A stretch of 64,000 nt of DNA from 66-474 sp964489055 (GCA_964489055.1 CAZAXF010000009.1:1-64000); one strand, 5' to 3'; shown: positions 32,608 through 42,233, counted from the stretch's first letter. Notes: generated from the letters alone by a model not told the origin. Numbers and translations are program-made.

Positions 32608-35268
32608 GGGTGTTCCGGCCGCCTTTAGTATTGCAACGGCAAGCTCGACAGCCTGCGCATAGGACATCCGCACGCCGGCATCCCAGCACCGCTGCCTCAA
32701 CTTCGTATCGATCGCAACTCGTGCGCGCGCGAGTGTCTCGTCCAGCCGTTGCTGTTCCTCGGGACGGTGCATGTACTCCAGCGTCCGGCGCAACGAGGTT
32801 ACGGCGCCGCCCAACCGCAGCGCACTGGCCGGGTCGCCGCGTTGCAGGGCCAGTTGCATGCAGCCGTCCAGCACCTTGACCACGCCACGACGGTGGCCGA
32901 GAGCGTGGAAAGCGTCCAGCGCCCTGGTGAACTGTCCGGCTGCTTCGCGCAGGTGGTTGCGCTTCAGCTCCAGCAAGCCCAGGTCGACCATCGAGCGTGC
33001 TGATCCCCATGGATCATCCCTGTCCATGAAAATGGCTTCGGCCTCGCGGTAGAGCCGGTCCGAGAGCGGATAGTCGCCTTCGTCGCTGGCGATGTCACCC
33101 AGGTGGTTGATGCACCAGGCCGCCGCGACCGGCTGGCCGATGTCCGTGAACAGGGTTTGCGCCTTCTTCAGCAGGACCGAGGCTCGCGCCAGGTCGCCTC
33201 GTGCACGCAGCGCACCGGCAAGATTGCTCATGGTCGCCGCCACTTCGTGCTGGTCTCCCAATTCCCGGTAGATCGCCAGTACCTGTTCGAAGTACGTACA
33301 CGCCTGCGAAGCGTCGCCTGCGTGTTTGGTCAGCACGGCAAGTGCGTTGAGTGCGGCGGCCTGCCCGCGCTGGTCACCCAGCGCACGGAGCGCCTCAATC
33401 ACGCGCTGGAAACCTTCTGCGGCGGTCTCGACTTCGCCCTGGAATGCGAGCAGCGTACAGAACTGGTATTCCGCCTTGGCGCGCAGCGCGGGGTCGGTTT
33501 CCGGGCCGCACTGCCCAAGAATTGCGTGCAGGTAGCGACGAGCTTCGGGCATGTGCTCGCGGCGTTCCCAGTAGGCGAACAGGGCCCGGCCCATGCGCAG
33601 CGCCCAGTCGATCTCGCCACGGTCCAGCAGTCCGTCCAGCGCGACATGAAAGTTGTCCTGCTCCAGATCACAACGTGCCAACCAGGCTTTGCGTTGCTCG
33701 ATGTCCAACGCGGCATTGCCTTCCTCGGCCAGCACCAGCATGTAAGCCGCATGTGCGCGTCGCACCTGCAACTCATCCTTGCTGGCGGACAGCCGCTCGA
33801 GCGCGTAGGTACGGATGGTGACCAGCTTCGCGAAACGCGGTTCGGGCTCGATGGCGGCCACGTACAGCAGGTTCTTGTCGACCAGCGAAGCGAGGCCCGC
33901 ATTGATGTCGAGACCGAGATCACCGGCGGGGTCGGCCACGGCTTCGGCGGCCTCGGCGGTGAAGCCACCGGCGAACACGGCCAGGCGGCGCAGCAGTATC
34001 CGTTCCCCGGCATCGAGCAGTGCATGACTCCAATCCACGGTGCGGCGCAGCGTGCGTTGCCGGGAAGGCAGGTCGTGGGCGGCATGTGCGGGCAGGTCCA
34101 GGTGCCCGGTGAAACGATGGAGCATGTCCTCGGGGGTCAACGTCCGCGCGTACGCGGCCACCAGTTCTATCGCCAGCGGAAGGCCGTCCAACCGGCAGCA
34201 CAACGCGACGATTGCGGCCGCGTTGCCCTCGGTCAACCGGTAGCCGGGGCTGACCGCGTCGGCACGCTCCAGGAACAGTTGCACGGCCGCGTTGCGCGCC
34301 AGTTCGGGCAAGCCCGGTAGTGGGTCGCGCTCCGGCAACGCCAGTGGCTCAAGCGGATATTCGTGTTCGCCATACACATGCAGCGTCACACGACTGGTGG
34401 CCAACACGGTCAGCGGGGCGCAGGCGTCCAGCAGCATCCCGATCAACTGCACATGACGTGCAATCTGTTCGAGGTTGTCCAGCACCAACAGCATGGGCGA
34501 AGTCACCTTTTGCCGAACATGCTCGGCGATGGCTTCGGGCAATGGCCGCCGATCGGCATGGCGCACGCCCAGTATCCGGGCGAGGGCGCGCGCGAAACCA
34601 GCGCCGTCGATTACGGTGTCCAGTCCGACAAAGGCCACGCCACCCGGGAATTCATCGCGCAACCGCCATGCCGCCGCCTGCGCCACGCGGGTCTTGCCGC
34701 TCCCGCCGGCACCCGTGACGGTGATCAACCGGGTCGCGGGGTCACTCAAGCGGGCGCACAGGTCATCGAGGATCCGTTTTCGACCGATCAGGGTGGTGCG
34801 CGGCGCCGGCAGCGAGTCCGGTCGCAGCGTACCGGTGACCGTCAATGGAGGCGTGCGGTCCTCGCGACGGCGTATTGGCGGGGTCGCGCGGCTCGCAGGG
34901 ATACGCAACCGTGGCACGGCACGTGCCCTGGCTACGTAATGACCCTTCGGTATTTCGATCAGGACCCGATCGCGCTGACCTTCGGTCTTGTAGTAATCGG
35001 CCAACCGCCCACGCAGGCGACGCGCGTTCACGCGTACGATCGTGTCGGTACGCGGATCGAAGTCGTCGCCACGCTCGAAGACGTCAACGCCCAGCGTGTA
35101 CTCCTTGAGCGGAGGCGAGTCTTCCTGGAACCCGTGCTCGACGATGTATTTCAGAAGGTGGCGGAGCTGGGGAGTGGCGGCGAACGTCTTGCTGTCCAGG
35201 ATGCGTTCGAGTTGCGCCATTACCGCTGCAGTGCCCGGCAATGCGTCGTCTGTGTCCTGATGGCTCAC
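32596..35268 (-). CDS. STAND-ATPase transcriptional regulator with TPR domain
   Basis: The protein is about 890 aa. The N-terminal 110 residues (LRHLLKYIVEHGFQ, LKEYTLGVDVFER, FDPRTDTIVRVNARRLRGRL) form a DNA-binding-like module often found before TolB/TPR domains. Residues 170-480 form an NB-ARC/STAND ATPase with Walker A VTGAGGSGKTRVA, Walker B PMLLVLDNLEQ and the GLPLAIELVAA motif. The C-terminal 400 residues are TPR repeats that normally bind the inducer. The expected role is a signal-triggered, ATP-dependent oligomeric regulator; targets are unknown. Starts at 35310 (GTG), 35268 (GTG) and 35220 (ATG) are all possible; none has a strong ribosome-binding site. Confidence 0.8.
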   Translation of the reverse strand: MSHQDTDDALPGTAAVMAQLERILDSKTFAATPQLRHLLKYIVEHGFQEDSPPLKEYTLGVDVFERGDDFDPRTDTIVRVNARRLRGRLADYYKTEGQRDRVLIEIPKGHYVARARAVPRLRIPASRATPPIRRREDRTPPLTVTGTLRPDSLPAPRTTLIGRKRILDDLCARLSDPATRLITVTGAGGSGKTRVAQAAAWRLRDEFPGGVAFVGLDTVIDGAGFARALARILGVRHADRRPLPEAIAEHVRQKVTSPMLLVLDNLEQIARHVQLIGMLLDACAPLTVLATSRVTLHVYGEHEYPLEPLALPERDPLPGLPELARNAAVQLFLERADAVSPGYRLTEGNAAAIVALCCRLDGLPLAIELVAAYARTLTPEDMLHRFTGHLDLPAHAAHDLPSRQRTLRRTVDWSHALLDAGERILLRRLAVFAGGFTAEAAEAVADPAGDLGLDINAGLASLVDKNLLYVAAIEPEPRFAKLVTIRTYALERLSASKDELQVRRAHAAYMLVLAEEGNAALDIEQRKAWLARCDLEQDNFHVALDGLLDRGEIDWALRMGRALFAYWERREHMPEARRYLHAILGQCGPETDPALRAKAEYQFCTLLAFQGEVETAAEGFQRVIEALRALGDQRGQAAALNALAVLTKHAGDASQACTYFEQVLAIYRELGDQHEVAATMSNLAGALRARGDLARASVLLKKAQTLFTDIGQPVAAAWCINHLGDIASDEGDYPLSDRLYREAEAIFMDRDDPWGSARSMVDLGLLELKRNHLREAAGQFTRALDAFHALGHRRGVVKVLDGCMQLALQRGDPASALRLGGAVTSLRRTLEYMHRPEEQQRLDETLARARVAIDTKLRQRCWDAGVRMSYAQAVELAVAILKAAGTPSVR

Positions 35269-35387
35269 GATTCGGACACCCCTGGTAGCGCAAGAGCAGG
35301 AGTTGCGCACTGCCGTGCGCCCGTTGTGCTCCTGCCGATCCGATTCTAGCCGGCTTTACTCACCAGACTTCTACTGCGGTGGCGCCT

Positions 35388-35933
35388 TTACGCTCGCGCT
35401 GACGTCTGCAGCCCAGACTCCCGACCACCCGGTTTCTCGCGCCGCGGCAGCACCCAGTCCGACCGCACGAAGTGGCAGGTGTAGCCGTTCGGGATGCGTT
35501 CCAGATAGTCCTGGTGCTCGGATTCGGCTTCCCAGAAATCGCCGGCGGGCACGACTTCGGTGACGACCTTGCCGGGCCAAAGGCCCGAGGCATCGACGTC
35601 GGCGATGGTGTCTTCGGCGACGCGCTTCTGCTCGTCACTGGTGTAGAAGATGGCCGAGCGGTAACTCGACCCGATGTCGTTGCCCTGGCGGTCGCGCGTG
35701 GTCGGATCGTGGATCTGGAAGAAGAATTCCAACAACTTGCGAAAACTTGTTCGGGTTGGATCAAAGGTAATCTCGATCGATTCCGCATGGCCTTCGTGGT
35801 TGCGGTAGGTGGCATTGGGGACGTCGCCGCCGGTATAGCCGACACGGGTGGAAACGACGCCGGGCTGCTTGCGGATCAAATCCTGCATGCCCCAGAAGCA
35901 GCCGCCGGCCAGGATTGCGCGTTGGGTTGTCAT
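35388..35933 (-). CDS. msrA: peptide methionine sulfoxide reductase MsrA
   Basis: The protein is 181 aa. The catalytic cysteine is in LAGGCFWGMQDLI near the N-terminus, and GYTGGDVPNATY and the ...HAESIEITFDP stretch complete the active site. It reduces the S-epimer of methionine sulfoxide in proteins and peptides using thioredoxin. The C-terminal tail lacks an obvious second recycling cysteine (only TCHFV), so recycling may be direct. The ATG at 35933 is the family start. It lies downstream of msrB in the same direction, with a palindromic repeat between them. A dead copy of its 3' half is at 31208. Confidence 0.95.
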   Translation of the reverse strand: MTTQRAILAGGCFWGMQDLIRKQPGVVSTRVGYTGGDVPNATYRNHEGHAESIEITFDPTRTSFRKLLEFFFQIHDPTTRDRQGNDIGSSYRSAIFYTSDEQKRVAEDTIADVDASGLWPGKVVTEVVPAGDFWEAESEHQDYLERIPNGYTCHFVRSDWVLPRREKPGGRESGLQTSARA

Positions 35934-36000
35934 GTCGTGTTGCCTCTCGAAGTCCAGGTCATTTGCACAGCAGCGGAAACCTTCAGGATTCCGCGAAGGC

Positions 36001-36042
36001 AAGCCCTCCCCTTCAAGGGGAGGGTTGGGTGGGGATGGGTTT
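36001..36042. repeat. CCCTCCCC-family palindrome between msrB and msrA
   Basis: AAGCCCTCCCCTTCAAGGGG is closed by AGGG and followed by TTGGGTGGGGATGGG. It sits in the 126-base msrB-msrA spacer and may act as an attenuator or processing site inside the pair. Confidence 0.7.
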
Positions 36043-36059
36043 GTCGCGGCTGCTGCACG

Positions 36060-36506
36060 TCACGGCTTCCCGAACAGTGCAAGGTACTCCCCGTACCCTT
36101 CCTTTTCCAGATCGGCCACAGGCACGAAGCGCAGCGACGCCGAGTTGATGCAATAGCGCAGCCCGCCCGCCTCGCGTGGACCGTCGTCGAACACGTGGCC
36201 AAGGTGGCTGTCGGCGTGCTTCGAGCGCACCTCGGTGCGGACCATGCCGTGGCTTGCATCATCCTTTTCGACCACGTTGGCCGCTTCCACGGGCCTGCTG
36301 AAGCTCGGCCAGCCGCAGGCGCTGTCGAACTTGTCCAGCGACGTGAACAGCGGTTCGCCCGAGACGATGTCCACGTACAGGCCGGGCTCGCGGTGCGCAT
36401 TGAACGGGTTGTCGAACGGTCGCTCGGTTGCCGCTTCCTGGGTCACGCGGTATTGCAGCGGCGTGAGCCTGGCGATCGCTTCGGGGCTTTTTCGGTAGTC
36501 GGGCAT
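36060..36506 (-). CDS. msrB: peptide methionine sulfoxide reductase MsrB
   Basis: The protein is 148 aa. The catalytic cysteine is in GLRYCINSASLRF near the C-terminus, and the resolving-type cysteine is in SACGWPSFSRP. The two CxxC pairs that bind structural zinc in many MsrBs are absent, so this is the non-zinc form. It reduces the R-epimer of methionine sulfoxide. It is the first gene of the msrB-msrA unit, divergent from the RidA gene with 156 bases between. Confidence 0.95.
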   Translation of the reverse strand: MPDYRKSPEAIARLTPLQYRVTQEAATERPFDNPFNAHREPGLYVDIVSGEPLFTSLDKFDSACGWPSFSRPVEAANVVEKDDASHGMVRTEVRSKHADSHLGHVFDDGPREAGGLRYCINSASLRFVPVADLEKEGYGEYLALFGKP

Positions 36507-36662
36507 TGCAGATTCCCGTGTCGGTGGATACCTGAGGAAATGGGGGCGCGTGCCGCGGGTCCAAGGCCCGACAATGGAGGTTGCCCCGGCGCCTTCGGAC
36601 CACCCGCCCACCTGGAGCCACGATCCGCTAGCCTGTGGCCATCGTTTCGCGCGGAAACACCA

Positions 36663-37154
36663 ATGTCCCGCATCGGCGATCGCCTCACGAAGCTCGGGCT
36701 TGCGCTGCCACCGGCAATCAAGCCGCCGCCGGGTGTCGTGCTGCCGTTCCGGTCGGTGCGCGTCGTGGGCAACCGGGCGCTGATCTCCGGGCACAGCCCG
36801 CAGACCGAAGATGGTGCGGTCGCCGGACCATTCGGCAAGCTGGGACGCGAGGTGACGGTGGAGCTTGGCTACGAAGCCGCACGCCTGACCGCGTTGTCGA
36901 TGCTCGGCAGCCTGCAGCGCGAACTCGGCGACCTCGACCGCGTGAGGCAATGGGTCCGGGTGTTCGGAATGGTCAATTCGGCGCCGGGCTTCAACCGGCA
37001 ACCCGCCGTGATCAATGGCTGCTCGGACCTGATCCTGCAGGTGTGGGGCGAGGAAGCCGGCGCGCACGCGCGCAGCGCGGTCGGCATGGCCGAATTGCCG
37101 TTCGGTATTCCGGTGGAGATCGAGGCGGAGGTGGAGGTGTTGCCGGACGGATGA
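36663..37154 (+). CDS. RidA/YjgF-family protein
   Basis: A 163-aa member of the longer Rid group: the fold is marked by ALISGHSPQTEDG, LGYEAARLTALSMLGSLQREL and VWGEEAGAHARSAVGMAELP, which contains the Arg (HARSAVG) used by imine deaminases of the family. It probably hydrolyses reactive enamine/imine intermediates made by PLP enzymes, or has lost that role. It is divergent from msrB. Confidence 0.88.
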   Translation: MSRIGDRLTKLGLALPPAIKPPPGVVLPFRSVRVVGNRALISGHSPQTEDGAVAGPFGKLGREVTVELGYEAARLTALSMLGSLQRELGDLDRVRQWVRVFGMVNSAPGFNRQPAVINGCSDLILQVWGEEAGAHARSAVGMAELPFGIPVEIEAEVEVLPDG

Positions 37155-37220
37155 CCGCGGCTGGGCAACACGGGTCGGGTCCTGCGGTTGTTTCGCGCGG
37201 TTCGTGCATTGCCAGGAAAA

Positions 37221-37260
37221 GCCCTCTCCCCCGCGCCGTTCGCGGCGGAGAGGGAGTCCG
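37221..37260. repeat. CCCTCTCC/GGGAGAGGG-family palindrome
   Basis: GCCCTCTCCCCCGCGCCG pairs with CGGCGGAGAGGG. It lies between the convergent ends of the RidA and sulfotransferase genes. Confidence 0.7.
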
Positions 37261-37302
37261 AGACCGCAGTTCTCACCACCTCAGTACCACGAAAATTCGG
37301 AG

Positions 37303-38043
37303 TCAGGCTGCTGTGTTCGTGACGAACGCGGCCATCTTTTCGTAATACGGCCGGCATGTGTCGACCAGCTTCTGCTGGAACGGCGTCAGCGTCGGGATGC
37401 CCGGCCGGTACGGCGCGAAGCCGGTCGAGCGTTCCACCGCCGCGTACCAGTGCGGTGCCCAGGCACCGTCGCTGGCGCGCCGGCCCGCGGGCCAGCGCAG
37501 CATGCGTTCGGAGAACGGGATCCCCAGTTGCGCGCACAGGGCGGCCAGGGCGACGCGCGGATCCTTCAGCACGTCAACGGCATCGAGCACCGGTGGGGCG
37601 TGGCCGAGCCGGTCGCACACGTGGTCGAACAAGCGCGCCTGCTGCTCGAAGCCGAGTTCCCACGGCTCGGCATCGGAGCGCTGGATGGTGAAGGACGCAA
37701 CCACCGCTGTCGGTTCGCGGATCAGGAAGCAGTTGGTGACCTGGTCCAGCCAGTCCAGCGTCATTTCCGGCAGCATGTGCTGGGTCATGTGCTTCTGGTA
37801 CCAGATCGGCTTGCCGCCCGGAACCGGGCCGGTGAGCATGGCCACAACCCTGGCGTCGTCGGTTTCCTGGGTCGCGATCACGTCGTCGCGCCCGGGGTGC
37901 TCGACGCCGGTTTCGACCAGGTAGTGCGCGTAGAAGGGCTCGTCGACCACCGCGGTGTCCTCGCGGTTCTCGAAGGCGCGCATCATCGCCGTGGAGATGT
38001 TGCGCGGGCCCGACCACATCGCGATGCGAAGCGGCGCACGCAT
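37303..38043 (-). CDS. sulfotransferase-like P-loop protein
   Basis: The protein is 246 aa. The N-terminal phosphate-binding loop is IAMWSGPRNISTAMMRAFE, as in a bacterial sulfotransferase-like family, and the later NCFLIREPTAVVASF stretch resembles the 3'-phosphate-binding motif (RDPxxxxxS). If active it would transfer sulfate from PAPS to an unknown acceptor. Its ATG begins 2 bases beyond the aminotransferase stop, so the two are translated as an operon. This pairing recurs in some bacteria, but its meaning is not known to me. Confidence 0.75.
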   Translation of the reverse strand: MRAPLRIAMWSGPRNISTAMMRAFENREDTAVVDEPFYAHYLVETGVEHPGRDDVIATQETDDARVVAMLTGPVPGGKPIWYQKHMTQHMLPEMTLDWLDQVTNCFLIREPTAVVASFTIQRSDAEPWELGFEQQARLFDHVCDRLGHAPPVLDAVDVLKDPRVALAALCAQLGIPFSERMLRWPAGRRASDGAWAPHWYAAVERSTGFAPYRPGIPTLTPFQQKLVDTCRPYYEKMAAFVTNTAA

Positions 38044-38045
38044 GC

Positions 38046-38972
38046 CTACACCTGCACGCCGGCGCGGCTTTCGGTCTCGATCAGTTGTCGGTAGACGTCC
38101 TGAAGGTGCCTGCACATCGGGCCGCGCTCCCCGGTGCCGATCACGCGGCCGTCGATTTCCCGTACCGGCGTCAGGCCGGCGAAGGTTCCAGTGACGAAGG
38201 CTTCGTCGGCACCGTAGACGTCGGTGAGGCTGAAATCCTTTTCGAGCACCGGGATGCCGTGGTCTCGACACAGGCGCAGCACGTTGGCGCGGGTGATGCC
38301 GCCGAGGCAGTACTTGCCGGTGGACGTCCAGACCTCCCCCTTGCGCACGATGAAGAAATGCGTCGAGTTGCAGGTGGCGACGAAGCCGTGCGGGTCGAGC
38401 ATCAAGGCTTCATCGCAGCCTGCCTTCGCGGCCTGGATGCAGGCCAGGATGCAGTTGAGCTTGGAGTGGCTGTTGAGCTTGGGATCCTGCACGTCGGGCG
38501 CGCCGCGCCGCACGTGCACCGTGAAAAGGCGAATGCCCTTGTCGACGGTTTCGGGCAGCGGTTCCTTGTATTCGGGCACGATCACGATGGTCGGTGGACC
38601 GATCACGAAGCGCGGGTCCTGGTGCGGCGTGGCCTTCAGTCCACGCGTCACCATCAAGCGGATATGGACGTGGTCGCGCATGCCGTTGGCGCGCAGGGTT
38701 TCGACGATGCGCCCGGTGAGTTCCTCGCGCGAGAGCCCGATGTCCAGGTCGATTGCCCTGGCGCCTTCGTAGAGCCGGTCAAGGTGCATGTCGAGGAACG
38801 GCAGGCCGCCGTCATGCACGCGCAGGCCTTCCCACACACCGTCGCCCAGCACGTAGCCGGCATCGAATACCGAAACCTTCGCCTCGCCGCGCGGCACCAG
38901 CTCGCCGTTCAGGCTGATCTTGATTGCCTCGTTGCGCGGATCGGGCGTGTAGTCGTGGGTGCCTTTGCTCAT
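38046..38972 (-). CDS. class IV aminotransferase (branched-chain/D-amino acid type)
   Basis: A PLP-dependent fold-type IV enzyme (308 aa). FDAGYVLGDGVWEGLRVH opens the family fold; the PLP lysine is in DPKLNSHSKLNCILACIQA; phosphate-binding is by CLGGITRANVLRL and VTGTFAGLTPV. The family transaminates branched-chain amino acids or D-amino acids with 2-oxoglutarate. The replacement of the usual YLN by KLN after the lysine region makes a plain ilvE call unsafe. The ATG at 38972 starts MSKGTHDYTPD. It is the first gene of an operon with the sulfotransferase-like gene. Confidence 0.85.
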   Translation of the reverse strand: MSKGTHDYTPDPRNEAIKISLNGELVPRGEAKVSVFDAGYVLGDGVWEGLRVHDGGLPFLDMHLDRLYEGARAIDLDIGLSREELTGRIVETLRANGMRDHVHIRLMVTRGLKATPHQDPRFVIGPPTIVIVPEYKEPLPETVDKGIRLFTVHVRRGAPDVQDPKLNSHSKLNCILACIQAAKAGCDEALMLDPHGFVATCNSTHFFIVRKGEVWTSTGKYCLGGITRANVLRLCRDHGIPVLEKDFSLTDVYGADEAFVTGTFAGLTPVREIDGRVIGTGERGPMCRHLQDVYRQLIETESRAGVQV

Positions 38973-39314
38973 GGGAAACGATGGGCCCTGAGGTCTCCAG
39001 TATGCGTCATTGCAGCGGATTGTGCCCCAATCGGGGATACCGCCTTCGTTGGCCATCCTGGCGCCCGAACGTCACCGCGGGGAACCCGATCCGCGGCCGG
39101 CATCCATGTCGTTGTTTTCGCAACGGCAACGCGGACCCGAAAGTCGCCGGAAGATGTGTCCGTGGTGGCTTGTGGGTCGGTGCCGCCCCGGATTTCACGG
39201 TGAAGTCCGTCGATTTCCCTGTTCGGTAGCCGTCCGGGCGACGACCATGGAGCACGGAAGGAACCGCCGTTGCGTACACGGATGTTCCGTTCACTTCCTC
39301 GCAAGGAGACCATC
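38973..39314. other. divergent intergenic region without recognised sites
   Basis: This 342-base spacer separates the leftward aminotransferase operon from a rightward secreted-protein gene. I see one short inverted repeat (CCCCAATCGGGG, 39027-39038) and no riboswitch or clear promoter. Confidence 0.4.
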
Positions 39315-39677
39315 ATGAAGTCCAGAATCCTCAGTCGAGCCTTGTGTCTCGGGATGGCCACCGCCTTTGCCCTGCCGGTCGCAGGCATTGCCGTGGCGCA
39401 GGAGACGCTCGAGACCGTCCACGTCACGGCGCCTGCGGGAGTAAAGCCTATCGCACTCCTGTCCAGTGCCACCGGGTTGACGGAACGCCAGGTGAAGATG
39501 GTGTTGGGCAACCGCAGCGCCTACGCCGAGTACCAGACCGAGTATGACGCCGCCGACCGGAGCCTCAGGAAGGCCCTGGGGCCCGAGATTTATCAGCGTG
39601 TCAAGTTCCGGCACGAACTGTCGCCGCAGGATGTGCAAAAGCTGACTGCAATGGCGAACGCACACAATGGCCGGTAG
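39315..39677 (+). CDS. hypothetical secreted protein
   Basis: A 120-aa protein with a signal peptide (residues 1-28, FALPVAGIAVAQ). The mature part begins ETLETVHVTAPAG, reminiscent of a TonB-box-like start, followed by a helical domain (LTERQVKMVLGNRSAYAEYQ; LSPQDVQKLTAMANAH). Family not recognised. AAGGAG lies 6 bases before the ATG, a strong start. Single gene converging on the acylase gene. Confidence 0.68.
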   Translation: MKSRILSRALCLGMATAFALPVAGIAVAQETLETVHVTAPAGVKPIALLSSATGLTERQVKMVLGNRSAYAEYQTEYDAADRSLRKALGPEIYQRVKFRHELSPQDVQKLTAMANAHNGR

Positions 39678-39830
39678 GTGATCGACAAGTGACGCGGTTG
39701 TCGGGGATGGCCTGCCACGGAGGGAGGCCATCCCCGACGGGTGGCACATGCGTGCTGCGCGTTGAAGGCGATTTTCCCGGTTCATGCCAGGGCGCGCATG
39801 ACCCGGGATGATCGCGCTGGTCGACAGCCG

Positions 39831-42125
39831 TCATTGGCCCGGATGGTACGTCCGCACCGCATGCGCCTTGATCTGGTCCGGCCAGAAGTACACCGTGCGA
39901 AGGTCGCCGGTGACATAGCGGTGTGCCTGGTCGGTGAAATGGGGGGATTCCGGATTGCCGCTCTGGCCGCCGACGTGGATCGCGCGGGCACGTACCTTCG
40001 GTCCGAAATCGACGACGGCGACGAAGCTGTTGCCGCTCGCGCCGTAGTATTTTTTCGTTCCCGGCCAGCGGTGGGCGTTGGAGGCGGCCAGCGAGCCCCA
40101 GCGCGAGGCGGTGAAGGGCACGGGGAGGCTGGGTTTGCTGTCGTCAAAATGCGGATGAATGGAGTCATCCAGCCGCTGGTAGCGGTTGACCTGGCCCCAG
40201 GGCACGCCCCAGTAGCCGAAGTCGTGCGTGAGCATGTCGACGGTCGCGACCAGCGCATCGAGCCGCATCTTCGGCGTCGCCTTGTCGGCGATGTAGTTGA
40301 TCTCGCGCAGGTCGGTGGTGTGCGCGTCCAGGCCCGCGGCAATCGCCCTGGGCTCGACCTCGTTCCACAGCCGGTCGCCCCAGGCCACCGCCAGCGTGGT
40401 CGGGATCGAGGTGATGCCCCAGCGATAGTCCCAGTGCCGCAGCACGCCGATCGGGCCGGCCAGCTTGGCCCTGAGCGGATCGCCCGCGGGCAGTCCGTCG
40501 TAGTCCTTCACCAGGATCGGTATCAGGCGCGCGAACGCGGGCAGGTAGGAATCGAAATCATCGGCGATCAGCCTGGACGTGGTGAAGTCCTTCGCGCCGG
40601 TCAGCATCATCGTTGCGTGGATGCCGCGCGCGTTCTCGCCGAACGAATCCATGTACTGCGGAAAGTCCGCACGCTTCGGGCTGTCCTGTCCGGCCGCCGA
40701 GTACGGCCAGTTGTTGGTGTTCATCACCCAGCCGGTGCCGGGATTGATCGCGTTGGGCATGTCCTTGATCGGCGTCATGCCCTGCCACGCGGTGGCCGGG
40801 TTGCTGCCGTCCACGGGTTTGAGGTAATCGAACTGGTTGTCGCGCTTGGGAATGAACTGCGGCGCAAGGAAGGCGATCTCGCCCTTGTCGTCGGCGAAGA
40901 TCGTGTTGTTGGACGAGTTGGCCTTGAGCTCGGCGATCTTCATGTAGCCGGCAAGGTCGCTCGCCTTGGTGCGCAGCCAGCTTTGCTTCAACGCCGGGAC
41001 CGGGCGGTTCATCAGCGCCTCGGCGATCCACTTGTCGCCTTGCTTCGCGACGATCGGGCCGTGTTGGGTGAAGTACGCGGTGAAGTTGCGCGTCTCCATG
41101 GAGCCGTCATCGGCGCGCCAGTGGATCGTGATCTTGCGCGCTTTCACCGGCAGCCACTGGCTGCCGAACCGGTAGACGTACTTGCCGTTCTGCTTCTTCA
41201 CGGTCTCGGCGAACTGGTCGACCGCATCCACGCCGGTGGAGGTGTGCATCCAGCCGATGTGCCGGTTGAATCCCTGGTAGATGAAGAACTGGCCCCAGGT
41301 CGAGGCGCCGTAGGCGTCGAGGCCCTCGTCGCTCGACATCTGCGATTCGGTGCGAAAGTTGAAGGTGACGTGCGGATTGATCAGCAGCAGCGCGTGGCCG
41401 TCGGCGCTGAGCTTGGGCGCGATCGCGATGCCGTTGGAGCCGATGGAAGGTTTCCAGGTAGGTGGCGCGTGGCGCGCCAGCGCCATTGTGGTATCGGAGT
41501 CGGCGCCGTAGAACTTCGCGAGCCTTGAAAGATCCACGCGCGTGATATCGCCGCCGATGCTGCCTTCGGTAAAACTGAGCGCCATCCACGGTTCATAGTG
41601 CTTGATGACCGGGTGCAGGTCGGGGTGCGTTGCCAGGTACCAGTTGAGGCCGTCCGCCCATGCGTTCATGAGCTTTTTCAGCCAGTCGGGGCTCTTCGCG
41701 TAGTCTTTTTTCAGCACCACCGGGTCGATCCAGAGCTGCTCGCGAAGATCCGACCAGATCGCCTTTTTTCCTTCGGCGCGCGCGGTCCAGCCCAGCGCCG
41801 CCAGCAGGTTGCTCTGCACGCGATGGAAATCGTCCTCGCATTGCGCGTACATCATCCCGAACACGGCATCGGCATCGGTCTTGCCGTGGATGTGCGGAAT
41901 GCCCCAGTCGTCGCGGGTGATGGTGACGGCCTGCGCCTCGCGTTGCAGGCGCGCGTGTTCGGACGATGCGTTCGTCGTGCGCGCAGGTTGTACGTGCGCC
42001 GCTCGCGCCAGCGCGGGGTCCGCCGCGCCGCTCGTCTGCGCCGCCGCCGTGAGCGCCGGTACCAGCAGCAGTGCCGCGAGCAGGTACGCCGGCGCGTACA
42101 AGATCCTCGAGGTGCGTGCAATCAT
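39831..42125 (-). CDS. penicillin acylase family amidohydrolase
   Basis: An Ntn-hydrolase precursor of 764 aa. Signal peptide residues 1-30 (ALLLVPALTAAAQ); A-chain DWGIPHIHGKTDADAVFGMMYAQCEDDF; the autocatalytic cleavage/nucleophile site is IGSNGIAIAP, with Ser as the new N-terminus of the B-chain; the catalytic Asn lies in the later AELKANSSNNTIFAD region. Members deacylate N-acyl amides, including beta-lactams and acyl-homoserine lactones; this one could be a quorum-quenching or cell-wall amide enzyme, but the sequence alone does not tell. It is a periplasmic single gene. Confidence 0.9.
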   Translation of the reverse strand: MIARTSRILYAPAYLLAALLLVPALTAAAQTSGAADPALARAAHVQPARTTNASSEHARLQREAQAVTITRDDWGIPHIHGKTDADAVFGMMYAQCEDDFHRVQSNLLAALGWTARAEGKKAIWSDLREQLWIDPVVLKKDYAKSPDWLKKLMNAWADGLNWYLATHPDLHPVIKHYEPWMALSFTEGSIGGDITRVDLSRLAKFYGADSDTTMALARHAPPTWKPSIGSNGIAIAPKLSADGHALLLINPHVTFNFRTESQMSSDEGLDAYGASTWGQFFIYQGFNRHIGWMHTSTGVDAVDQFAETVKKQNGKYVYRFGSQWLPVKARKITIHWRADDGSMETRNFTAYFTQHGPIVAKQGDKWIAEALMNRPVPALKQSWLRTKASDLAGYMKIAELKANSSNNTIFADDKGEIAFLAPQFIPKRDNQFDYLKPVDGSNPATAWQGMTPIKDMPNAINPGTGWVMNTNNWPYSAAGQDSPKRADFPQYMDSFGENARGIHATMMLTGAKDFTTSRLIADDFDSYLPAFARLIPILVKDYDGLPAGDPLRAKLAGPIGVLRHWDYRWGITSIPTTLAVAWGDRLWNEVEPRAIAAGLDAHTTDLREINYIADKATPKMRLDALVATVDMLTHDFGYWGVPWGQVNRYQRLDDSIHPHFDDSKPSLPVPFTASRWGSLAASNAHRWPGTKKYYGASGNSFVAVVDFGPKVRARAIHVGGQSGNPESPHFTDQAHRYVTGDLRTVYFWPDQIKAHAVRTYHPGQ

Positions 42126-42233
42126 CGACCTTCCCCTCAATGCGTACAAGGCAACATTATCCCGCAGGCCGCGACGATGAACGCGGCCTGATGGTCACCA
42201 CTGTCGGGACGTTCTGGAGCGCGGATTCCCGTA

